Assembly (NCBI GenBank): GCA_964573295.1
Contig: CAZNJE010000002.1
Location: forward strand, 124,001-188,000
DNA from: CAYQJL01 sp964573295
GTDB taxonomy: Bacteria; Eisenbacteria; RBG-16-71-46; CAIMUX01; WJJG01
Length of the DNA stretch: 64,000 nucleotides
Direction of reading: 5' to 3'
The notes beneath the pieces were generated by a model. That model saw only the letters and a program-made list of their open reading frames with translations. It had not been told where the DNA came from and ran no database searches. This document shows, piece by piece, positions 1-6,554 of this stretch. Each line of letters starts with the position of its first letter. Positions within the stretch are counted from its first letter, which is position 1. The position numbers and the translations under genes were made by a program.

Positions 1-1
1 C

Positions 2-523
2 TATCTCATCCGAAACACCGGCGGGAGCGGTCCCTTCCCGGCCGAGACCGGCGTCTTCTCCGGCAGCGTGGGATGGACCGAGGCCGTCTTCGACCTGGCC
101 AGCTACGAAGGGGAGGCCCGGTTCCGCTTCCGTTTCGGTTCCGACAACAACTCTGCTCGCGAGGGCTGGTACGTCGACGACCTCACCGTCGACGGCTTCG
201 AGATCACCGGGGCGGAGGTGACCCCGAGCGTCGCCGCCAAAGCCCGCTTCGAACTGATCGCCGCCAACCCCATCGCCGCCACCGGCCGAATCGCCTTGCG
301 TCTGTTCAGTGAGGAAGAGGTGTCGCTGCAGGTCTTCAGTCCCGAAGGCCGGCTCGTAGAGAGCTTGATCGATGGGCGTCTTGTGCCGGGGGCATATGAG
401 CTCCAGTGGCCCGGGATGCGGGCCGCGGACAGGACGGCCGGGACAGTCGGGACGGGTGTCTTCTTCTACCGGCTGCAGGTAGGCGAGGAAGTCCGGCAAT
501 ACCGGGTCGTGAGAGTCCGCTAG
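2..523 (+). CDS. C-terminal part of a secreted protein with a FlgD-like C-terminal domain (5' end outside window)
   Basis: The frame is open from the window edge, so the start is missing. The visible 173 residues hold a jelly-roll segment of the kind following secreted peptidases (pattern FRFRFGSDNN...GWYVDDLTVDGF), then an Ig-like FlgD-type domain of about 85 residues. That domain has the usual order: a strand with LRLFSEEEVSLQVF, then PGAYELQW, then GVFFYRLQVG and a final basic VVRVR strand. In the FCB group such domains end extracellular or cell-surface proteins and can act as sorting signals. The catalytic or binding part lies upstream of the window, so no specific function can be given. 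Only weak repeats lie between it and the convergent gene at 791. Confidence 0.75.
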   Translation, partial: YLIRNTGGSGPFPAETGVFSGSVGWTEAVFDLASYEGEARFRFRFGSDNNSAREGWYVDDLTVDGFEITGAEVTPSVAAKARFELIAANPIAATGRIALRLFSEEEVSLQVFSPEGRLVESLIDGRLVPGAYELQWPGMRAADRTAGTVGTGVFFYRLQVGEEVRQYRVVRVR

Positions 524-650
524 CCCGGGACAATCCCGAGGTCTGGGACCACACTCACATCGAAGTCCCGGTCAGTTTGCCAATGGCCCCGGTCAGTCCG
601 CCGATGGAACCGGCCGGGGCCTTGTGTTGCGAGCTCAGAAGGGGCGCAGC

Positions 651-730
651 CATCGAAGCCACGTACCTCGAAGCCGTACACCTCGAAACCGCATGTCTCG
701 AAACCGCATGCCTCGAAACCGCATGCCTCG
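651..730. repeat. Tandem repeat, 15-bp unit, about 5.3 copies
   Basis: Five consecutive 15-bp units with consensus CCTCGAAACCGCATG. The first two copies are diverged and the last three nearly identical. It lies between the convergent genes ending at 523 and 791, outside any supportable coding frame. It is one of about twenty short tandem arrays in the window. Confidence 0.85.
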
Positions 731-766
731 CGGGGGGAGGGGCGGCATAGTTCAGCGCCGAGCGCC

Positions 767-796
767 TCAGGGAGAGCGTCAGGGAGAGCGTCAGGG
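767..796. repeat. Tandem repeat, 12-bp unit, 2.5 copies, overlapping a stop codon
   Basis: Two and a half copies of TCAGGGAGAGCG. The array runs into the 3' end of the leftward gene at 791: its TGA stop (791-793 on the complement) is the TCA of the second unit boundary. A similar overlap occurs at the trpD stop. Confidence 0.7.
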
Positions 797-1588
797 CTCG
801 AGAACGTTATCCACGTAGAAGGTCCCCGGGCCATCGTTCCACGACGCGAAGCTGATGTGCGTCAGTGATTCCGGAATCGGCGAACGCTTCGTCTTGTAGG
901 CCTTGACGCGAACCGGCTCCTCCGTCACGCCCACCACCGAGACTTCGTACCTATCCTTCTCGACATTGCCGTCGACCCGGATCGTGTACCACTCCTTCAG
1001 GTCCAGACCACGAACCAGGACAGTGCGATCGTCCCATTCTCCGCCTTCGCCGCCCTCGAAGGCGAAGAGGTTGATCGTTCCCTCGATCTCACCGTTCATG
1101 AAGCCCAAGAACACGAACCGCTCGCGGCCGGTCGCGTTAGGCCCCTTTCCCTTCACCGAGGTGTTCCCGATCATCTGGAACGCGGTGCGATTGAAGGGCG
1201 GCAGGATCTCGCGAACGTAGATGTCCCACTGAAGGGAAAACGGACCGGTCAGGGGCCGGCTGAACTCCTGGGAAACGTAGGTGTTGTACTTCGGGTCCGC
1301 CTTGATCATGGCCTTGTGGGTATCGTTTCCCCCGATGTTCTTCTTGCTGAGCATGAGCAGCTTGGGACCCGATGTGCCGTCGTTGCGGCTCTCATACCAG
1401 CTTCGGGGTTCCTTCAGACGACGCAGTTCCGCGTAGGTGTCGCTGTCGCTGAAATCGCTGTCCACCAGCAGCGGCTGCTCGGCGCCCGCGGCCGCCGGGC
1501 CGGCCGATCCCGGTCCCGCGAAGTCGGTCGCCGCAAGGACGCCCGCCAGCAAGAGGGCCAGACACCAAATCCCACCATGAAACTTCAT
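791..1588 (-). CDS. Secreted protein of unknown function, probable lectin/glucanase-like beta-sandwich
   Basis: A 265-residue protein. Two adjacent ATG codons (1591 and 1588) follow a GGGAGG ribosome site; the second has the better spacing. The first ~35 residues form a signal peptide (KFHGGIWCLALLLAGVLA, then an A/G-rich stretch ending AGAEQ). The rest is beta-rich with a SLQWDIYV strand, an LKEWYTIRVDGN motif and a closing GPGTFYVDNV strand. That arrangement is typical of concanavalin-like (LamG/DUF1080-like) folds, where the last strand announces a DN near the C terminus. No catalytic motif is recognisable. It is probably exported to the periplasm or surface; a carbohydrate-binding role is only a guess from fold. 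Confidence 0.7.
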   Translation of the reverse strand: MKFHGGIWCLALLLAGVLAATDFAGPGSAGPAAAGAEQPLLVDSDFSDSDTYAELRRLKEPRSWYESRNDGTSGPKLLMLSKKNIGGNDTHKAMIKADPKYNTYVSQEFSRPLTGPFSLQWDIYVREILPPFNRTAFQMIGNTSVKGKGPNATGRERFVFLGFMNGEIEGTINLFAFEGGEGGEWDDRTVLVRGLDLKEWYTIRVDGNVEKDRYEVSVVGVTEEPVRVKAYKTKRSPIPESLTHISFASWNDGPGTFYVDNVLEP

Positions 1589-1790
1589 CATCAACCTCCC
1601 CGGGTCGCTTCTTCGTACGGCGCCAATCCTTCCCCACCGGCGGCACCGTACGCGGTTGTCGATGGTCTTGCTCTCCCACCAGCGTAACCGATCCGCAGGC
1701 CGGAGAAAACCGTCCGCGCGCAGATCCCGTCCACACGCAGATCCCGTCCGCGCGCAGATCCTCTCATCACCGCGCCCCACAGGCAGGCTC

Positions 1791-2471
1791 TCAGTTCGCG
1801 CCCCCTTCCACCACAAGCGTGATCTCGCCCCGGACCTTCCCTTCACCCAGCTGGTCCGGAAGCTCGCTCAGCCGTCCGCGGTAGATGTGCTCGAATTTCT
1901 TGGTCAGTTCCCGGCAGACCGCCGCCCGGCGGTCGCCGTAGACGTCCAGGCACTCGGCCAACAGCTTGCGGATGCGATGGGGAGACTCGTAGAAGATCAG
2001 GGTGTGGACGTGATCTCGTTCCTGCTCGAGGAACCGGCGGCGTGCCCCCGGCTTGCGCGGCGGGAACCCCTTGAACAGAAAGCTGGAGGCCGGGAGTCCC
2101 GACAGCAGCAAGGCCGGCTCGATCGCGCAAGCGCCGGGCAGCACCTCGACATCGTAACCGGCTTCGATCACCGCCCGGAGCACCCGGTACCCGGGATCGC
2201 TGATCCCCGGATAGCCGGCGTTCGAGCACAACCCCACCGACTGCCCATCCTCCAGACGGGCCAACAGGATGGGTGTGACCTTCTCTTCGTTGTGCTCGTG
2301 GTAGGCCATCAGGTGCGGCCGTGGATTCACCCCGACTCGGGCGAGCAACAGGCCGGTCTTGCGCGTGTCTTCGCAAGCGAGCAGATCCACCGACTCAAGG
2401 GTTTCGCGAGCCCGCGGCGTCAAGTCGCCCAGGTTACCGATCGGGGTAGCAATGATCGTCAACCGCGCCAT
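1791..2471 (-). CDS. rsmI: 16S rRNA (cytidine(1402)-2'-O)-methyltransferase RsmI
   Basis: A 226-residue SAM-dependent methyltransferase of the tetrapyrrole-methylase fold, which 2'-O-methylates C1402 in the decoding centre of 16S rRNA. It opens with LTIIATPIGNLGDLTPRA, the family signature, and has ACEDTR, AYHEHNE, LPGACA and IFYESPHRI in order. The normal SDAGTPGISDPG loop reads SNAGYPGISDPG here (residues 83-94), a D-to-N and T-to-Y change in a very conserved stretch. The start at 2471 follows AGGAG with 6-nt spacing. It is somewhat short because the C-terminal helical extension of the E. coli protein (286 aa) is absent. It lies 135 bp downstream of the KamA-family gene on the same strand. 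Confidence 0.93.
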   Translation of the reverse strand: MARLTIIATPIGNLGDLTPRARETLESVDLLACEDTRKTGLLLARVGVNPRPHLMAYHEHNEEKVTPILLARLEDGQSVGLCSNAGYPGISDPGYRVLRAVIEAGYDVEVLPGACAIEPALLLSGLPASSFLFKGFPPRKPGARRRFLEQERDHVHTLIFYESPHRIRKLLAECLDVYGDRRAAVCRELTKKFEHIYRGRLSELPDQLGEGKVRGEITLVVEGGAN

Positions 2472-2606
2472 GAGCGCTCCTGGGGGCCGGCCATGTCCAC
2501 ATCGATCCCGCACCATGGGCCACCCGCGGGCTGCCCGTTCATGTGCCGGTGCCCATGTCAATCTCCGTACCCGTGCCGGCGGTCACACGGGCGCCCTTGA
2601 TCGTGT

Positions 2607-4400
2607 CTAGAAGTAGTACCAGATGCTCTCGTAGTCGGCGGGGTCTTCACCGAGCGCCTCGAGCCGCTCCAAGTACTCCAGGATGGGCACGTCGGGCCCC
2701 ACATAGGTCTCGAGCGTACCGGTGATATTCTTCTCCCATGGATGGAACTCGTAGACCCGCGATCCGTCCGGAAGAATCGAGAGCAGATCACGGTGCTGGC
2801 CAGCACGCAAGTAGTTCTTCCCGAAGCCAGGCACGTTGTAGACTGCTTCATCCGTGCGTGAGAGACCCGGCAAGAGACGTGCCTCCTCCTTCTGCTCCTG
2901 CAGCAGGCGGGCCACCGGCACGCGGTAGGCCATCATTTCCTCTTTGCCCTTCACATTGAAGGTATAGTAGGGGTCGATGCCCGCGAGCCGCAGCAAGCGC
3001 CGGAGCGCGCAAGCCTCGAACCGGCGCGAGATGAAGAAGGTGTAGACCAATTGGTTGTAGACCGGGATGCGCCGGGAACGGAGCCGCTGGACCGCCTCGA
3101 TCATGTCGGGTGTGATCTCGTACGGATGCTGCACATGGGTGACCACACAGACCTCACGCCGTCCCGGCACCGAGTACAGCGACAGCAAGTCGGCCAGCTC
3201 GCCGGTCACTCGCATTGGTGCCGTCACGGGGATTCGCGTGCCGATGCGGATACGTTCGACCGAGCCGGTCAACGCCAGGCGGTCGAGGATCTGACGGAGC
3301 CTTCCGTCGGAGAGGATGAACGGATCGCCGCCGGTGACCAGAACCTCACGGATGGAGGGGTGTTCGGCGATCCAGCCGATCGCCTCCTCGATCTGTTCCT
3401 GGGGGAGAAAGCCGCGCGCATCCATCGCATCTTCGATCTCCCAGTTACGCTGGCAGTAGACGCAGATCTGGGGGCATGTGTTGACCGGCTTGAGAATACA
3501 GATCTGCGGATAGCGCCGGGTGATGAGGTCGATGGGCGAGGTATCCTCTTCCCGCATGAAGTCGAGAATCGCCGGATCTTGATCGCGTAGATGGCACAGT
3601 CCTTCGACGTACTCCCCTGATGGAAGCACCTGATACCGCACGGCGCGGTCCTGCTCGGAAGGCTGTTCGTCCATCAAGGAAGCGTAATAGGGCGTCACGC
3701 CCATCGGCACACGTGCCTCCCGCGCCCGGGCCACCGCCGTCCGTACCTCCTCGGGCAAATCCACCACCTTCGACAACGTCTCCACATCACGAATCGAATT
3801 GCGCAACTGCCAGTGCCAGTCACGCCACTGCTCCTCGGTTCCACCCAAGGCCGCCAGGATTCGCGCCTTGCGATGGCGACGCCGCTCGATGACCTGCTCA
3901 TCCAGGCCGGAAACGTAGCGATCCATAGAGCGCTCGAGCCGGCCCCAAAGCTCATCGAGCTGATGCGAGCGTTCGATGGCCGCTTTCCGCCCGGCGAGTT
4001 CCGAAGGGGCCAGAACGGCGTCCGCGGGACTCAATCCGGGCCCCCGGCCGTGCATGCCCAGAATGATGTGGGCGATGTCGGCATAGAAGGCGGGCGTGAG
4101 ATCGGTCCGGTTCACGCCCCGCGCGATATCCTGCAGCGCCTGGGCCACACTGAATCCGGCCCTGTCATCCGAGCGCCGCGATATCAGGCTCTGAAACGCA
4201 CGGACGCAATCGCGAACCCGCACGACCGGGAGCCCGGCTTCCCAGTCGGCCCCACTGAAGGTATCGAAACGGATCTGATTGGCATAGCCCGACAGACGGG
4301 CACGTAGGTGCCCCAGATTGGAGGCGGCTTCGATCTGAGCGAACAGGTCCGGCGCCTGGGCCTTGACGTATTCGGCCGTGAACTGGGTGGTTTCTTCCAC
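2607..4400 (-). CDS. KamA-family radical SAM aminomutase (lysine 2,3-aminomutase-like), long form
   Basis: A 597-residue protein. Residues ~190-580 match the lysine 2,3-aminomutase core: WRDWHWQLRNSIRD entry, PYYASLMD, the 4Fe-4S/SAM motif C309-x3-C313-x2-C316, GGDP at 357-360, and a PGFGK segment whose K528 sits where the PLP-binding lysine of KamA lies. The family converts L-alpha-lysine (or glutamate/arginine in relatives) to the beta amino acid using SAM and PLP. The N-terminal ~190 residues are extra relative to classic KamA (~420 aa) and carry no motif I recognise. The GTG start follows AGGAGG. It sits 90 bp after the deoxyhypusine-synthase-like gene, probably in one transcript. Substrate is uncertain. 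Confidence 0.88.
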   Translation of the reverse strand: MEETTQFTAEYVKAQAPDLFAQIEAASNLGHLRARLSGYANQIRFDTFSGADWEAGLPVVRVRDCVRAFQSLISRRSDDRAGFSVAQALQDIARGVNRTDLTPAFYADIAHIILGMHGRGPGLSPADAVLAPSELAGRKAAIERSHQLDELWGRLERSMDRYVSGLDEQVIERRRHRKARILAALGGTEEQWRDWHWQLRNSIRDVETLSKVVDLPEEVRTAVARAREARVPMGVTPYYASLMDEQPSEQDRAVRYQVLPSGEYVEGLCHLRDQDPAILDFMREEDTSPIDLITRRYPQICILKPVNTCPQICVYCQRNWEIEDAMDARGFLPQEQIEEAIGWIAEHPSIREVLVTGGDPFILSDGRLRQILDRLALTGSVERIRIGTRIPVTAPMRVTGELADLLSLYSVPGRREVCVVTHVQHPYEITPDMIEAVQRLRSRRIPVYNQLVYTFFISRRFEACALRRLLRLAGIDPYYTFNVKGKEEMMAYRVPVARLLQEQKEEARLLPGLSRTDEAVYNVPGFGKNYLRAGQHRDLLSILPDGSRVYEFHPWEKNITGTLETYVGPDVPILEYLERLEALGEDPADYESIWYYF

Positions 4401-4490
4401 GAGTTCCTCCTGGCAATGCTTCGCCTGAGCGAGTCCCGTGCGGGGCCCGCCTTCCGATGTGCGGGAACCACGTGCCGGTTCCAGACGGTG

Positions 4491-5657
4491 CTAGGTCGTT
4501 GACGGCTGCTTCGTAGACGTCCGGCCGGAGCGCTGGCGCCGGGCCGGTACGGCGGAACGAAGAGAGCGCAGATAACACCCGTCCCATTCAAGGGCGAGCG
4601 GCTTTCGTTGACTCGTCAGCTTACGGCCGAGAACGTAGCCCACGAGCAGCGGTAGCGACACGCTCGGCTCGACCCAGGCCATCGCGAATCGCGCGGCCTT
4701 TTTGATCTTCCCCCACGACCGGGCTTCGCTGAGCGTCGAGCTCGACAGGCCGCCGTCGGCCGTGACGGCGGTCGTGACCTGCAAGGCATAGTCGTGCCCA
4801 CGTTCGAGGCCGTAGAGATAGCTCATCACGACCGAGTCGTTGATGTAGTTCTTTGGCACGCCTCCGGCCACGTAGATGGCCGCGGTCATCGGTGAGTGAA
4901 CGACGATCTGGGTCAACTCGTGATTGTCCTGGATCGAATCGATCGCGACACCCGGCCGGTCCTCACGGAGGCAGCGCAGCCGGTGCTCGGTGAGACCGAT
5001 GCCGATCGAGGAATCATTGATGGCCGGCACGATCATGGGCACCCCCCGACGCCGGCACGTGACCACGATCGAATCCTCGTCCTCGAGCTGGTCGGCCAAG
5101 TGGTTCATGAACTGACGGCTGGAGTAGTTCCCGGGCGGCAGCGCATCGGCCTGACGGCCTACCCACGCATCGGTCTCCCAGAAGTGATCTTCATCGACAT
5201 AGGTGTCGTAGATTCGATCCAGGTGAAGATCGCGCAGCTCGGCGTCATCGGCCTGCGCACTTCCCTTGAAATGCTGGAAGCCCCGGGCCTGGTAGATGTC
5301 CTGATAAAGAATTGCACCGGTGGATACGACGACGTCGACTCCGCCCGCCGCGATCAGATCACGGATCACCCCTCGCAATCCGGCCGCGACCAGTGGGCCG
5401 GCCAGGCCCAGGAAGACGGTCGGCCGCTTGCGATCGGTGTAGATGCCTTTGAGCACCTCGGCACACAGACCGATATTGCGCGCCTGGATCGACATGCCGC
5501 TCATGGCCTCGACCAGGTCCGCTACGCTCGTCTTCGCCGTGAGTCGGACCGGCCGCACGGGTTCGGAACACGCCTGTCGCTTCCGCGCACGGAGCTTGGG
5601 CGGCAACTTCTCATAGGTGTAGCTGCCACCCTTTGTCTTTTGCAACTTATCTGCCAT
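4491..5657 (-). CDS. Deoxyhypusine synthase-like protein
   Basis: A 388-residue homologue of deoxyhypusine synthase, the NAD-dependent enzyme that in eukaryotes and archaea moves the aminobutyl group of spermidine to a lysine of eIF5A. The catalytic signature is clear: EARSWGKI with K317 aligning to the enzyme-intermediate lysine of human DHS (in EAVSWGKI). VFLGLAGPLVAAGLR and VDVVVSTGAILYQD match the N-terminal nucleotide-binding part. Bacteria lack eIF5A, and bacterial members of this family are often homospermidine synthase-like or of unknown substrate. The start at 5657 follows GGAGAG. A good promoter lies at 5706-5734. The last ~25 residues are basic and low complexity. Confidence 0.88.
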   Translation of the reverse strand: MADKLQKTKGGSYTYEKLPPKLRARKRQACSEPVRPVRLTAKTSVADLVEAMSGMSIQARNIGLCAEVLKGIYTDRKRPTVFLGLAGPLVAAGLRGVIRDLIAAGGVDVVVSTGAILYQDIYQARGFQHFKGSAQADDAELRDLHLDRIYDTYVDEDHFWETDAWVGRQADALPPGNYSSRQFMNHLADQLEDEDSIVVTCRRRGVPMIVPAINDSSIGIGLTEHRLRCLREDRPGVAIDSIQDNHELTQIVVHSPMTAAIYVAGGVPKNYINDSVVMSYLYGLERGHDYALQVTTAVTADGGLSSSTLSEARSWGKIKKAARFAMAWVEPSVSLPLLVGYVLGRKLTSQRKPLALEWDGCYLRSLRSAVPARRQRSGRTSTKQPSTT

Positions 5658-5705
5658 TTTCACTCTCCGTTGGGTAACTCCAGACGCAACAAGCCCTACC
5701 GGTCG

Positions 5706-5734
5706 ATCATAAGGGCCGCGATCGCCGTTTTCAA
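5706..5734 (-). promoter_or_regulatory. Promoter for the DHS-like / kamA-like / rsmI cluster
   Basis: On the complement strand TTGAAA (5729-5734) is followed by a 17-bp spacer and TATGAT (5706-5711). This gives a start point about 40 nt ahead of the DHS-like ATG. It matches the sigma-70 consensus at 4 of 6 and 5 of 6 positions. Confidence 0.65.
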
Positions 5735-5850
5735 GCCAACCTGATCGGCGGCAGGTGCAAGTCACAGAAGGTCAAAAAGTTGGGCCCGTTCGCCTCGAAT
5801 CAGGAACGGTGGGATCGGAACCATACGACTCCTTGCCCGCGTACGTCGGA

Positions 5851-5879
5851 TTGACATGGGAACCTATTGCGACTAGGCT
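5851..5879 (+). promoter_or_regulatory. Candidate promoter for the tlpA-like / lipoprotein genes
   Basis: A perfect TTGACA (5851-5856), 17-bp spacer and TAGGCT (5874-5879) lie upstream of the ATG at 5991, leaving a leader of about 100 nt. The divergent region 5658-5990 holds this promoter, the opposite one at 5706-5734 and nothing else I can recognise. Confidence 0.5.
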
Positions 5880-5990
5880 CTTTACCTATCTTTGATGTCT
5901 CACTGGCAATCAGATCATGGACGGTGCCAAGGCAGTCGTTGTAGAACGTCTCGGCGCCGGTGGGGAGCACTCTACATTCTCGGAGGTTCC

Positions 5991-6506
5991 ATGCGTTTCA
6001 TCATCATCGCCTTCGCTGTCGGGCTACTGTTTGCAACTGTACACAGCCATGCTCAAGACACGAACGCGGCTCCCGACTTCACTCTGAAGAATCTCGAGGG
6101 CAAGACCGTGAAACTTTCCGAGGTCTATCAAGACGGACCGGTGCTCCTGACCTTCTGGTCCACCTGGTGCAAGAACTGCCCGGAGGAGATGAAGCATTTC
6201 CAGCGCTTCTATGACCAATACAAGGAGCAGGGTCTGACCGTGCTGGCCGTCTCGATCGACGGCACGAAGACCGTCTCGAAGGTCAAGCCCTGGGTGACCG
6301 GACGGCGGCTCAACTATCCCATCTTGCTCGACACGAAGGGCGACGTGAAGCGACTCTACCACATCAAGCCCGTCCCCCATTCCTTCATGATCGATTCAAA
6401 GGGCCAGATCGTCTACAGCCACGTGGGCTACCGGCCCGGTGATGAGGTCAAGTACGAGAAGCACATCAAGGGGCTGCTCGAGAAGGCGCCCGCCGCCCAA
6501 GAGTAG
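5991..6506 (+). CDS. TlpA/ResA-like periplasmic thioredoxin-fold protein
   Basis: A 171-residue exported thiol-disulfide protein. Residues 1-22 are a signal peptide ending HSHA-QD. The thioredoxin fold follows, with WSTWCKNCP (C60, C63 as CxxC) and the cis-proline loop KPVPHSFMID. The PDFTLKNLEGKTVKLSE opening is characteristic of the AhpC/TSA-TlpA group. Such proteins reduce or isomerise disulfides of apocytochromes or other envelope proteins. The ATG at 5991 follows CGGAGG, which decides against the longer in-frame starts upstream. It precedes a lipoprotein with two thioredoxin-like CxxC modules by 48 bp, so the two may work on the same envelope redox substrate. Confidence 0.9.
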   Translation: MRFIIIAFAVGLLFATVHSHAQDTNAAPDFTLKNLEGKTVKLSEVYQDGPVLLTFWSTWCKNCPEEMKHFQRFYDQYKEQGLTVLAVSIDGTKTVSKVKPWVTGRRLNYPILLDTKGDVKRLYHIKPVPHSFMIDSKGQIVYSHVGYRPGDEVKYEKHIKGLLEKAPAAQE

Positions 6507-6554
6507 ACGGTTTCTCACCATCGCGAAGAACCAACACGCAGAAGGGGGATCATC

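Noticed and set aside
651..730. CRISPR array
   Set aside because: Repeats are contiguous 15-mers without spacers. The same holds for all other arrays in the window.
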